This document shows positions 29,781 to 38,010 of a DNA stretch of 38,778 bases, one piece after another. The translations under genes and the position numbers were made by a program. The notes below the pieces were generated by a model. The model searched no databases, was not told the origin of the DNA, and worked only from the letters and a program-made list of their open reading frames with translations. The DNA comes from Microcaldota archaeon (GTDB lineage: Archaea; Micrarchaeota; Micrarchaeia; Anstonellales; Bilamarchaeaceae): positions 1 through 38,778 of the forward strand of contig WJMK01000010.1 of the NCBI GenBank assembly GCA_014727975.1, read 5' to 3'. Numbering within the stretch: the stretch's first letter is position 1; every line of letters begins with the position of its first letter.

Positions 29781-30629
29781 ATGAGATTTGTGTGCCCTTC
29801 TTTTTCAGACCTCTGCCAGCCAAACGTGGAGATAAAGAAGTTCCCGGATGGGGACAGCTATGTGCGGGTGCCCTCTGCGGCAGATGCTGCAGGAAAGGAT
29901 GTTGTGCTGTTCAACCGCCTCTATCCTGAACAGGATTCTGCAATATTCCAGACCCTCCTTGTGGTGCGTGCGCTGAGGGAGCATAATCCAAAGAGCATTA
30001 CCCTTGTTGCCCCTTACCTGCCATATTCCAGGCAGGACAAGCTGTTCAAGGAAGGGGAATTGAAGAGCGCGGAAATCCTTTGCGGGCTGCTGAAGAGGGA
30101 AGGGGTGGGCCTGCTTGTTACATTTGACTGCCATTTCCTGAAGAAAGAAGGAGAATTTGAGTACGGCGGGCTGAAAATAAAGAACCTTTCACTAAACAGG
30201 AGGCTTGTTGAGAAGGCCAGGGAGATTGCAGGGGAAGAACTTGAAATAATGAGCCCGGATGAGGGGGCCAATTACCTTGTTGCCGAATACGGGGGCTCGA
30301 GCATGAAAAAGGAGAGGGGAGAGTATGCAGAGGGGGGAGAGGCCTACAGGGAGATAAAGGAAGTGAAGATGGAGAAAGATGTTTCCGGCAAGGCTGTGCT
30401 CATAATAGATGACATGATTTCCACTGGGGGGACAATGCTGAGAGGCATTGAAAACGTGAAGAAGGGAGGTGCAAAAAGCGTAATCTGCGCGGCTGCCCAT
30501 GGGTTCTTCCTGAAGGGTTCCCTGGAGAAGCTAAGGGAAGCGGGGGAAGTCTTTGTCTCAGACAGCATACCTACAGAAGTTTCAGAAGTTTCAATAAAGC
30601 CTTTGCTTGAAGAGATGTTTCCGGAGTAG
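29781..30629 (+). CDS. prs: Ribose-phosphate pyrophosphokinase
   Basis: The 282-residue enzyme makes PRPP from ribose 5-phosphate and ATP, feeding purine and pyrimidine synthesis. It shows FPDGDSYVRVP, the flexible-loop region VAPYLPYSRQDKLFKEGE, FDCHFLKKEGEFEYGG and the PRPP-binding signature AVLIIDDMISTGGTM. The length fits the short archaeal class. It follows pyrBI on the same strand and is 5 bases from the GT4 gene. Confidence 0.95.
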   Translation: MRFVCPSFSDLCQPNVEIKKFPDGDSYVRVPSAADAAGKDVVLFNRLYPEQDSAIFQTLLVVRALREHNPKSITLVAPYLPYSRQDKLFKEGELKSAEILCGLLKREGVGLLVTFDCHFLKKEGEFEYGGLKIKNLSLNRRLVEKAREIAGEELEIMSPDEGANYLVAEYGGSSMKKERGEYAEGGEAYREIKEVKMEKDVSGKAVLIIDDMISTGGTMLRGIENVKKGGAKSVICAAAHGFFLKGSLEKLREAGEVFVSDSIPTEVSEVSIKPLLEEMFPE

Positions 30630-30634
30630 ATGGG

Positions 30635-31804
30635 ATGAAAATAGCATATTTCACAGACACCTACCTGCCAAACAATGACGGGGTCGTTACCTGCCTGCTC
30701 AATTACAGGAAGGGGCTGGAGAAGCGAGGACATGAAGTATTTATTTTTACTCCGGGCACGAAAAAGCAGAAGCAGGAAAACAAGGACAGCAACGTTTACT
30801 ATTTTACTTCTGCCTCGTTCAAGCCCTACCCTGACTACCGGCTGGCGCTTTTCCCTTTCCAGTCAGCAAGGAAGATGCTGAAGGACATCGGGGTGGACAT
30901 AATCCATTCCCACGGGATTGCAACAACCGGGCTGGCTGCAATAGACTGCGCAAAAAACCTTGGGATTCCGTCAATCGCATCATTCCATACAATGGTCCCC
31001 AGCGCAACCCACTACCTTACAAGCAGGGAAGACATGCAGAAATTCCTGGAGGATGTTTCCTGGAAATACCTTAGGTGGTACTACAAGTTTTTCAGGAGGG
31101 TCCTTGTGCCAAGCACATTTACCCGGCAGGTGCTGGAGAAAGAGGGCATAAGCAACACAACAGTGATGCCTGCAGGCATAAACTACCGGCTCTATTCAGG
31201 CGGGGACGGGGAGTGGATAAGGAAGAGGCACAGGCTCGGGAAAAAGAAGATTGTGCTGCATGTCGGGCGGGTAGTGAAGGAAAAGAACCTGGAGCTGCTT
31301 ATAAATGAGGCCCAGTCAATCATAAACAAGAAATCCAATGTGGTTTTCATAATTGTGGGGAAGGGCCCTGCGGAGGAATATTACAAGAACCTTGTGGCGC
31401 TCAAGGGCCTTGAGGAATATTTTATATTCACAGGCTTCGTCCCCAGAAAAGAACTCCCGGACTATTATGATGCTGCAGATGCATTTGCATTCCCGTCTTA
31501 TTTCGATACGCAGGGGCTTGTGGCGCTTGAGGCAATGGCTGCGGGGCTCCCGGTTGTTGCGCCAGCGCGCTCAGGCTCCTCTGATTTTGTGAAGGACGGG
31601 GAAACGGGGTACCTGTTTAAGGAAGAAGTGGATTTCCGGGAAAAATTGCTGCTTGCGCTTGAAAACGGAAAATGCATGGGGGAAAAATGCAAGGAAGTTG
31701 CGCGCAAATATGATGCAGACAAAAGGGTTGAGGAGCTAGTTGGGTTTTATGAAGAGATTTTAAAGAATGGGAAAAACGGGCCAGCTAAACCTTCATCTCC
31801 TTAA
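30635..31804 (+). CDS. GT4-family glycosyltransferase
   Basis: The 389-residue GT-B enzyme has an N-terminal acceptor domain (MKIAYFTDTYLPNNDGVVTC; DIIHSHGIATTGLAA) and a C-terminal sugar-nucleotide domain (IVLHVGRVVKEKNLELLI; FVIIVGKGPA-like FIIVGKGPAEEYY). The EX7E-type motif reads YFDTQGLVALEAMAAGLPVV, with Asp in place of the first Glu. The TQGL wording is like diacylglycerol glucosyltransferases, so transfer to a membrane lipid is possible (inference). GGAG lies 9 bases before the ATG, in one operon with prs. Its last 20 bases overlap the end of the converging five-gene operon. Confidence 0.9.
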   Translation: MKIAYFTDTYLPNNDGVVTCLLNYRKGLEKRGHEVFIFTPGTKKQKQENKDSNVYYFTSASFKPYPDYRLALFPFQSARKMLKDIGVDIIHSHGIATTGLAAIDCAKNLGIPSIASFHTMVPSATHYLTSREDMQKFLEDVSWKYLRWYYKFFRRVLVPSTFTRQVLEKEGISNTTVMPAGINYRLYSGGDGEWIRKRHRLGKKKIVLHVGRVVKEKNLELLINEAQSIINKKSNVVFIIVGKGPAEEYYKNLVALKGLEEYFIFTGFVPRKELPDYYDAADAFAFPSYFDTQGLVALEAMAAGLPVVAPARSGSSDFVKDGETGYLFKEEVDFREKLLLALENGKCMGEKCKEVARKYDADKRVEELVGFYEEILKNGKNGPAKPSSP

Positions 31805-34340
31805 TCATCTCTGCGAATTCATCCCAGGTTTTCAGTAGCACAGAGCCGGACTGGACTTCGAGCTTAAGCATGGTCCCGCCTTTGTATCCGCTGGAAAGGT
31901 ATTCATAAAACTCGCTTTTCTCTGCCTGCTCTTCAAAGAGTATTATGTTGAGGCCGTTCTTGAGGCTTGAGAGCGCATTAGGTATTACCCTTCCTGCATT
32001 ATCATAGAGATGCACATAGATATCCTGGCCAAGTATTGTAATCTTGGAATCGTAATCTTCGCTTGAATCTGGCGGAGTAAAGGGAACTGCGTTGTTTATG
32101 CAGATGTCCCGGAGCTTCCTGAAGGAGGCAAGGTAGCGGATGGTATTTCCTGCCTCTTCCTCCCAGGAAGTAAGCCCATAGTAATCCAGCTCCTTTTTTA
32201 CAAGGTCCATCCCTGCGAGCCTCAGGAGCAGATACTCAAGGTTGTAGTCGCTTATGAAAAGCGGCTTTCCTTCAAAGAGCATATTTCGGAATCCTCCCTT
32301 GATTTCGCTTAATGTCAGTGGGGTGTTTTTCCATTTATAGCGCTCATTGACCTTTTTGAAAATTTCCAGGAGCTTTTCTTTCTTCATGGGAATTTTGGTT
32401 GTGCTCTGGGGCGGGAAATCGGGGATGTCCAGCCCGTACATTGTAACTCCCTTCCTTGCAAAAAGTATCCCTATCCCAAGTGCAACAACAGCAATCCCTA
32501 TCCCTCCCAGTATCAGGGGATCCTCGAAGATTGAGCGGGAGGCGAACTTCGTTGTTGTTTCAGTAAACTCAAACTCGCCAAGCTCGAATGTGAATGTGTG
32601 CTCTTCATTGGCTGCAAGCGGCCCGCCTGTAAGCTCTGCAGCATCCACCTCCAGGCTTTGGACATTGCTGAATTCCTGCATTGCTGCCTTGTTGCCGTCC
32701 ACATAGACCTGCCCTGTTACCTGCACCGGGGACCCATCAAGGTAAAATGAAAACCTGTAAACATCATTTAAGGTGCTGTGCCTCCCCTGCACAATTTCTA
32801 GGGTGCCAACCCGCATGTAAGACCTTGCATACGCCCGTCCGTCAGAATCAATGATGTTCAGAATGTAGTCACCGCTCGGGAGGACAAATGTGTATGGGAA
32901 GGTGGGCCTTGAATTCAGGGGCACTTTTGCTGTTGCAATTGGCTCCCTGTCGAGCTCAGCAAGAAGCTCAGTAACGGAGAAGAAAAGCCTTTCTTCGCCT
33001 CCCTCCTCATTTAGCTCTGCCATTATGTCCATCTGGGTGGAGCCGAGCCCTGCAGGAGTTATTTCATGCCCCTGTGTGTAAATTTCTCCCTTTGTGCTCT
33101 TCTTGGCGTAAATAACTGTGCTGAAGCCCAGCTGGCTTTCATTATCAAACCCATAAATCTTCAGGTATTTGCTGTCCCCTTCAAATGTAGTGGTGAAAAG
33201 CTGCACAAGGCTCTCGTTGCTGCCGATTTCTACTGTCCTGGAAGCATCTCCAATAGGCGCCAACCAGGGAGTATTCACCACCAAATCATAAACATCAGAT
33301 GCTGCATCCTGCCCATCCTCCCATCCCCCATCCAGGGTTTGCGGAAGGGCAACCAGGTATCCGTCTCCATACCTATATGCGCTGACAGATCCCCTGACCA
33401 GGCTTGCGCCGCTAATTGCATAAAGTGCGCTTTTCATCCTGAATTCCCCTTCTGAAGAAGGGGGAGCGGATTCATCAAAGGTAATTGCAAGAGGGTCAAG
33501 TGCAGCAGGGTTTGAAGAAACCACTGCCCCTTCAGTTGTATACATCCTGAAAAAGGGCTGGCCTATATAAAGGACTGTTACTCCACGTTCAAGAAGCTCT
33601 GTGATGCGGGTATCCTGGCCATTAAGCAGCTCTTCAGGGATATATCCGCTCGGGACTATCACCAGTGACTGGGAAGGCAGTGAAGCAAGCCCGCCCATCC
33701 CTACTTCATTTACAGGGATTCCCCAGTTGGAAAGCGAAGATTCCAGGGAATTTATGAATTCGGGGTATGTTTCGGCCTGGTAGCGGTTGCTCCTCAGAAC
33801 ATAAACCGAGGAGGGCACAACAGAGTTGTATGCCTCGAGCGTGATGGGCACTTCCCCTGCAGGCTCGCCTTTCATCTCCAGCATCACAAATGCTGTGTGG
33901 TAGGGCTCCCTCGGGGCATCTTCCCTGCTCGCAGTAAGAAGGTCGTACGCCTTTACTTCTGCGGAAAGCGATTTTGCTGAGAGGGGGTTAATGACTGATT
34001 CATCCTCATAAACCGTGGACTGGAAAAAGAGCATCCCTGTAACGATAAGGGCTAAAACCAGGAGCAGTGCCCCGCCTGCTTTTATGAGCAGCTTTGTGCT
34101 TACAAGCGGTGGCTTTTCCTCTTCTTTTTTTTGCTCAAGGGCCATTGTGGTGTCCCTGGGCTTCTTTTCCTCCTCCAGGACCACCTTCCCTTTCGGCTTT
34201 TTCCATTTCTCAATTGTTTCCCTGATTGCCTGAAGAGGGGTTTTTTCGACCTTCTTGAACTTGAGCTCACTGGAATAGCGCTTTTTTACATTGAACTGGT
34301 AAGTGCGCTTCTTTATTTTGAGGTCTTTTATGTCAGCCAT
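31785..34340 (-). CDS. Large two-TM membrane protein, last gene of the VirB4-like operon
   Basis: The 851-residue product has a basic cytoplasmic N-terminus (1-83), TM1 at about 84-107, an external domain of about 500 residues, TM2 at about 608-628 and a 220-residue cytoplasmic tail. The external part first shows an alpha/beta segment like a glutamine-amidotransferase-type fold (SLVIVPSGYIPEELLNG; ERGVTVLYIGQPFF), without an evident catalytic Cys. Beta-rich modules follow (about 340-590) with a few sequons. The tail contains a helical region (LLEIFKKVNERYKWKNTPLT). I do not recognise a family. It is 5 bases from the coiled-coil gene and probably the surface-exposed component of the complex. 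Confidence 0.8.
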   Translation of the reverse strand: MADIKDLKIKKRTYQFNVKKRYSSELKFKKVEKTPLQAIRETIEKWKKPKGKVVLEEEKKPRDTTMALEQKKEEEKPPLVSTKLLIKAGGALLLVLALIVTGMLFFQSTVYEDESVINPLSAKSLSAEVKAYDLLTASREDAPREPYHTAFVMLEMKGEPAGEVPITLEAYNSVVPSSVYVLRSNRYQAETYPEFINSLESSLSNWGIPVNEVGMGGLASLPSQSLVIVPSGYIPEELLNGQDTRITELLERGVTVLYIGQPFFRMYTTEGAVVSSNPAALDPLAITFDESAPPSSEGEFRMKSALYAISGASLVRGSVSAYRYGDGYLVALPQTLDGGWEDGQDAASDVYDLVVNTPWLAPIGDASRTVEIGSNESLVQLFTTTFEGDSKYLKIYGFDNESQLGFSTVIYAKKSTKGEIYTQGHEITPAGLGSTQMDIMAELNEEGGEERLFFSVTELLAELDREPIATAKVPLNSRPTFPYTFVLPSGDYILNIIDSDGRAYARSYMRVGTLEIVQGRHSTLNDVYRFSFYLDGSPVQVTGQVYVDGNKAAMQEFSNVQSLEVDAAELTGGPLAANEEHTFTFELGEFEFTETTTKFASRSIFEDPLILGGIGIAVVALGIGILFARKGVTMYGLDIPDFPPQSTTKIPMKKEKLLEIFKKVNERYKWKNTPLTLSEIKGGFRNMLFEGKPLFISDYNLEYLLLRLAGMDLVKKELDYYGLTSWEEEAGNTIRYLASFRKLRDICINNAVPFTPPDSSEDYDSKITILGQDIYVHLYDNAGRVIPNALSSLKNGLNIILFEEQAEKSEFYEYLSSGYKGGTMLKLEVQSGSVLLKTWDEFAEMIKEMKV

Positions 34341-34345
34341 TTAAC

Positions 34346-35074
34346 TCACTGGGCCTGCTGTAGGTAGCCCTGCCTTACAAGGTTGTTGAGCACATCCTCA
34401 ACCCTTGCTTCTGGGACTTTGTTGTATTTTGCAAACTCCACGATGTTGATTGTCCCATTGTGGTCCATAATCCACTCCTGGACCCTTGTGCTCAGGACAT
34501 TGTCAGAAATTCCGCCATGGAGCTTCTCAAAGCGTACCTTGAGCTCATCATTTTCATTCTTCAGCTCATAGTTTTCCTTGGAAAGGCTCTTCACCTGGTT
34601 TTTGTAGATGAGCGAGGACCTCCTGAGATTCTCCACTTCCCGCTTGAGCTGGTCATATTCCTTGTAAAGTGCCTTGTAGTCCCCGGTAGTGTATTCCTCA
34701 AGTTGCCTCATCGTTTCTTCCACAAGCTGGTAAACAACCTTGTTGTCGATATCATAATAGGGCTCAACCAGGGTTACCATGTTGAGCAGGTAGCGCATCA
34801 CATCCAGTTTCCTCTTGGTCGGGGAAACGTTGCTGGGAACAGTATAAATTACTTCGATTTCGTTTTTCTTGAACTTCATCAGGGAAAAGAGGTAAGGTGT
34901 TTTGTCGATGCTCCTGCTTTCGATATATGCTACATTAACTCCCTCTTTCTCCTGCGCAATCTTCAGGAAGGAAATTGTGTTCAGTGCAGATGCAACATCA
35001 GAAAACTTCCCCTGCAGCTTTGCCTTCATCCTGAAACCATCAACTTTGGGCTGGGTTATGCTCTCTCCTGCCAT
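34346..35074 (-). CDS. Coiled-coil and winged-helix protein of the VirB4-like operon
   Basis: The 242-residue soluble product has an alpha/beta N-domain (about 10-110; FSLMKFKKNEIEVIYTVPSN), a coiled coil (about 130-187; KNQVKSLSKENYELKNENDE) and a C-terminal winged helix (about 193-240; VQEWIMDHNGTINIVEFAKY). It has no TM, so it is cytoplasmic. It may be an adaptor that links the membrane parts with DNA or with the ATPase; this is inference. It lies 5 bases from the genes on both sides. Confidence 0.75.
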   Translation of the reverse strand: MAGESITQPKVDGFRMKAKLQGKFSDVASALNTISFLKIAQEKEGVNVAYIESRSIDKTPYLFSLMKFKKNEIEVIYTVPSNVSPTKRKLDVMRYLLNMVTLVEPYYDIDNKVVYQLVEETMRQLEEYTTGDYKALYKEYDQLKREVENLRRSSLIYKNQVKSLSKENYELKNENDELKVRFEKLHGGISDNVLSTRVQEWIMDHNGTINIVEFAKYNKVPEARVEDVLNNLVRQGYLQQAQ

Positions 35075-35079
35075 TCAGA

Positions 35080-35541
35080 TCACTTCTTTTTTTTCTTCCT
35101 TTTCGGCTTTTTTGGGCTGCTCCTGGGGGAAAGCCTCTTTACAACATCATTCGCAGTGCTTGCCTTGGCGGCTGCGCCTTCCTCGCCCTGGAGTGCGGGC
35201 ACATAGCTGAGGAGTGCAAGCGCAGCAACCATCAGCCCGAGCAAGAGCGCAAAGAAAATGCTCACTATGTTGAAGGGGGCCCCAAGGAGTATTGGGCCGA
35301 GCACAAGAAGCAGCACAAGTATTGCTGCAACTGTTATGTGTATCACTGCCATCTTCTCGAATTTTGAACGCTTCTTTTTGTATTCCTCAAGCTTCTCATC
35401 CGAAACCACGAGCTTGTTGTTTTGCAGGATTCCAAGCTTTTCCTTTATGTTGCGGATTGTGCGGATTATCGCGTCCTCCTTTATTGGGGTGCCCTCTCCG
35501 GGCTCGACTTGCTCTCTTGAAACTATGCACATTCTTGCCAT
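35080..35541 (-). CDS. Small two-TM protein with basic tail, VirB4-like operon
   Basis: The 153-residue product has a charged N-terminal part (1-62), a TM hairpin (about 64-86 and 90-114) and a tail ending in a Lys-rich run (SPKKPKRKKKKK). Both ends should be cytoplasmic. GGAGGAGGG lies within the end of the ATPase gene, about 7 bases before the ATG, so translation is coupled. No family is recognised. Small two-TM partners are common beside VirB4-type ATPases (VirB3, PrgI, CedA1-like), but I see no diagnostic motif. Confidence 0.72.
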   Translation of the reverse strand: MARMCIVSREQVEPGEGTPIKEDAIIRTIRNIKEKLGILQNNKLVVSDEKLEEYKKKRSKFEKMAVIHITVAAILVLLLVLGPILLGAPFNIVSIFFALLLGLMVAALALLSYVPALQGEEGAAAKASTANDVVKRLSPRSSPKKPKRKKKKK

Positions 35542-35542
35542 T

Positions 35543-37120
35543 CTATCCCTCCTCCAGGATTACCTGGGTTATGTCCCTGTCCAGTATGTCTGCCTTTCGC
35601 TTGTCTGCTAACGTAAAGATGTTGATGATGGTGGTATCCTCAATCCCGATTTCCTTCAGGAACATAGTTATATTGGAGCGCTCCACCCCGAACCTTTCCA
35701 GAAGGATAATGAATGACGCAATGTCCATGTGCCTGCTTTTCTGGTCGAAAAGCCGCACAATCTCTTCTATCCTGGCATCCCCAAGCCCGAACTCGCGGAG
35801 CCTCCTCTTAAGATTGTCTTTTTTGAATGATACGCTTCTTGCCACATCAACCGCCTCTTTCTGCTTTTTTGTAAGGACCTTGGAAAGGTCCAGGAAGAAT
35901 TCGCGCATGGGCTCTTCTCCCTCTATTTTATCTATCAGGAAGGTGGAGGGATAAGGCGCTGCGCTTGAAAAAGACATGTTCACTGCACATGATCCCACCC
36001 CAAACTTGGATATCTCGTCCCTCATGAATTCGCTGAAGTTAAGGGAACCCTGGAGGTAATCCAGGAATTTCTCGAACTTAACCTTGAGTATGAATGTTGT
36101 CCCTACATTCGAGAAGATTGCCTCTGCAATGTCTGTGGGGTTCTGGGAGGCAACAATAAGCCCGAAGTTATATTTCCTCCCCTCCCTGATAATCATCACT
36201 GCATCCGAGTTCTCATCCTTGCCGATTTTCCAGGCCTCGTCCAGGACCACGATGAGGCGCAGGCCTTTTGCCTTTGCCCATCCTGCAGCGCGCATCCTCT
36301 CCTTGATGAACTGGAGCATTGCAAGGGCCCCCAGCGCCCTGAACCTCTCATCAGGGAGCCCTGAAAGGTCCAGCGCAACAAGCCCGGACCCGGTAAGCTC
36401 GGTGAGGCTTACGGTACTCTGCTGTGCGAAGTAATCCTCTCCCGGCTTTGTGAACTGCTTGAGCCTGTAAATTGCGTTTTCCAGCTCCGCGGGGAACTCA
36501 TATGTTCCCATTGACGCCTTTTCCTCCAGGATTTTCACCACGTCCTTGAGGGTCGGCGCCTGGATCGGCCTCCCCAGCTCATCCCTCTGCTCTTTTGCCT
36601 CCATCCTGAACTTGTTGTCCCTGTATGCTTTTTCTATCGCCTGCTCGGTAAGCCTTTTCTGCTCGGGGTACTGGTCAACATCAGTAAGGATTGCAATTGT
36701 GCGCATTACCTGCTTGATGCGGTCGTAGGGCTTCATCCCTCCCAGGTCCAGGAGGTTGAGGTAGGAGCCTTTCCCCAGGGAGATTACCTTCCCCCCTGTC
36801 ATCCTTACCCACTGCTTGTATTCTCCTGCCCAGTCAATTATCAGGGCATTGGAGTCCCAAACGAATGATGCCCTTGTAAGGAAAGTCTTGATGAAGTATG
36901 ATTTTCCTGAGCCTGTAATTCCCACGATTGCAAGATGCGGGTTGGTCACATACTGGTAGGTCCAGTAAAAAGGGGCATTGAGCATCTTGGTCCTTCCCAC
37001 ATAAATTGAATTGGTGGGGTCCTTGCAGAGCACCTCCATGGGGGGCTCTGGTGGATGGACCAGGATATTCCTGCTCGCTATGTCCCTGTTGGGCAGTTTG
37101 CTTACAAAAAGCCTTCCCAC
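35543..37120 (-). CDS. VirB4/HerA-type ATPase
   Basis: The 525-residue product shows Walker A GITGSGKS (67-74), NALIIDWAGEYKQW (89-104), Walker B LRLIVVLDEAWK with DEAW at 294-297, and IVASQNPTDI (322-331). DEAW and the SQNP motif match the C-terminal motor of VirB4/TraC proteins, which power type IV secretion and DNA transfer, better than HerA. The usual VirB4 N-domain is missing here and seems to be encoded by the preceding gene. After about residue 400 an unusual helical extension follows (LKRRLREFGLGDARIEEIVR; FGVERSNITMFLKEIGIEDT). The start is GTG with GAGGAG upstream; the ATG one base away is out of frame and stops at once. Confidence 0.88.
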   Translation of the reverse strand: MGRLFVSKLPNRDIASRNILVHPPEPPMEVLCKDPTNSIYVGRTKMLNAPFYWTYQYVTNPHLAIVGITGSGKSYFIKTFLTRASFVWDSNALIIDWAGEYKQWVRMTGGKVISLGKGSYLNLLDLGGMKPYDRIKQVMRTIAILTDVDQYPEQKRLTEQAIEKAYRDNKFRMEAKEQRDELGRPIQAPTLKDVVKILEEKASMGTYEFPAELENAIYRLKQFTKPGEDYFAQQSTVSLTELTGSGLVALDLSGLPDERFRALGALAMLQFIKERMRAAGWAKAKGLRLIVVLDEAWKIGKDENSDAVMIIREGRKYNFGLIVASQNPTDIAEAIFSNVGTTFILKVKFEKFLDYLQGSLNFSEFMRDEISKFGVGSCAVNMSFSSAAPYPSTFLIDKIEGEEPMREFFLDLSKVLTKKQKEAVDVARSVSFKKDNLKRRLREFGLGDARIEEIVRLFDQKSRHMDIASFIILLERFGVERSNITMFLKEIGIEDTTIINIFTLADKRKADILDRDITQVILEEG

Positions 37121-37130
37121 ATTTATCTCC

Positions 37131-37946
37131 TCACAGTATGCTCTCTTCTATTGCCTTCGGGCCGGAGGGGAATGCGTATTCCCATTCAAAGCATCTCTTC
37201 ATCTCGTCTGCAGTCAGTTGCTCTACCTGCACATTAAGCGCGTTCTGGAGCGTTACTTTTACCTCCCTTACCTGGGCGCGGAGGGTTGCCACCGCAGACT
37301 CTTTAGAAATTCCTGATGCAGAAGTCATGGCATATGCAAGCACCCCCATGGGCCTTACCCCTTTTATCAGGCGCTGGAGCTGGGTGTCCCACATGCCGAT
37401 TTCCCTTTCGTACTTGTCCATCTTGAGCACATCGGGCTCGGCCTTGTCCCTCTCCCTTGCAAGCCTGAGCTGGGCTTCTGCCTTCCTTGTTTCAATCATC
37501 CTTCTTTTTTCCGCAACATCCTCTGCATAAAGCAGGTAGCAGATTTTCACTGCATACCTCATGTTGGAGATTGCCCTCTCGAAATACTTGTTGTATGCAA
37601 CATTCTGGTCCGGGGTCCTTTCTGTTGCAGACTCATAAATCCTTATTGCAAGAAATGCTGATGCATAATACTCGTTTCCTACCTTCTTCACTATCACATC
37701 CTGTGAAGGGGGAATCTCATATCCTGTGTCTGTTATCATCACTATTTTCTGCCTTTCTGTAAGAAGAGGGACAACAATATACCCGTATTTGAAGAAAACC
37801 ACTCCTCCAAGCCCTCCCAAGCCGGCTAAAAGTCCGCCAATAAGGCCAAGCCATCCGCTCGCGCTTGAGCTGATGGCCATTACCGCGCCCAGGAATGCCA
37901 GGCCAATTGAAGCATACATTAAGTTTTTGGCAGTAAGTTGCGCCAT
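37131..37946 (-). CDS. TM hairpin fused to a VirB4 N-domain-like region
   Basis: The 271-residue product has a two-TM hairpin (about 9-26 and 32-52, Gly-rich) and a soluble part (about 60-271): ERQKIVMITDTGYEIPPSQD, then FLAIRIYESATE, a long charged helix (KRRMIETRKAEAQLRLARER) and VREVKVTLQNALNVQVEQLT. The layout resembles the N-terminal domain of VirB4/TraC proteins joined to a VirB3-like hairpin, as in known VirB3-VirB4 fusions. This is similarity of pattern, judged by eye. It is the first gene of the operon, 10 bases before the ATPase, with a TATA at 37977-37988. Confidence 0.78.
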   Translation of the reverse strand: MAQLTAKNLMYASIGLAFLGAVMAISSSASGWLGLIGGLLAGLGGLGGVVFFKYGYIVVPLLTERQKIVMITDTGYEIPPSQDVIVKKVGNEYYASAFLAIRIYESATERTPDQNVAYNKYFERAISNMRYAVKICYLLYAEDVAEKRRMIETRKAEAQLRLARERDKAEPDVLKMDKYEREIGMWDTQLQRLIKGVRPMGVLAYAMTSASGISKESAVATLRAQVREVKVTLQNALNVQVEQLTADEMKRCFEWEYAFPSGPKAIEESIL

Positions 37947-37976
37947 TAGACCACACCGACTGGGTATTTCATCTAA

Positions 37977-37988
37977 GGTTTATAAACG
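37977..37988 (-). promoter_or_regulatory. TATA box of the five-gene VirB4-like operon
   Basis: The minus strand reads CGTTTATAAACC, about 36 bases before the ATG at 37946. GGTG lies in the short leader. No other clear promoter is seen before the end of the operon at 31785. Confidence 0.55.
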
Positions 37989-38010
37989 TATTGAATAAAG
38001 ACCGAGGGAG

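Noticed and set aside
34460-35206. 248-codon plus-strand open frame
   Set aside because: It crosses two genes of the VirB4-like operon on the other strand, and its hydrophobic runs come from antisense of charged coiled-coil codons.
35543-37120. HerA (DNA end-resection helicase) as the identity of the ATPase
   Set aside because: DEAW and SQNP wording, membrane-protein neighbours and the absence of nurA, mre11 or rad50 favour VirB4. HerA cannot be fully excluded without a profile search.
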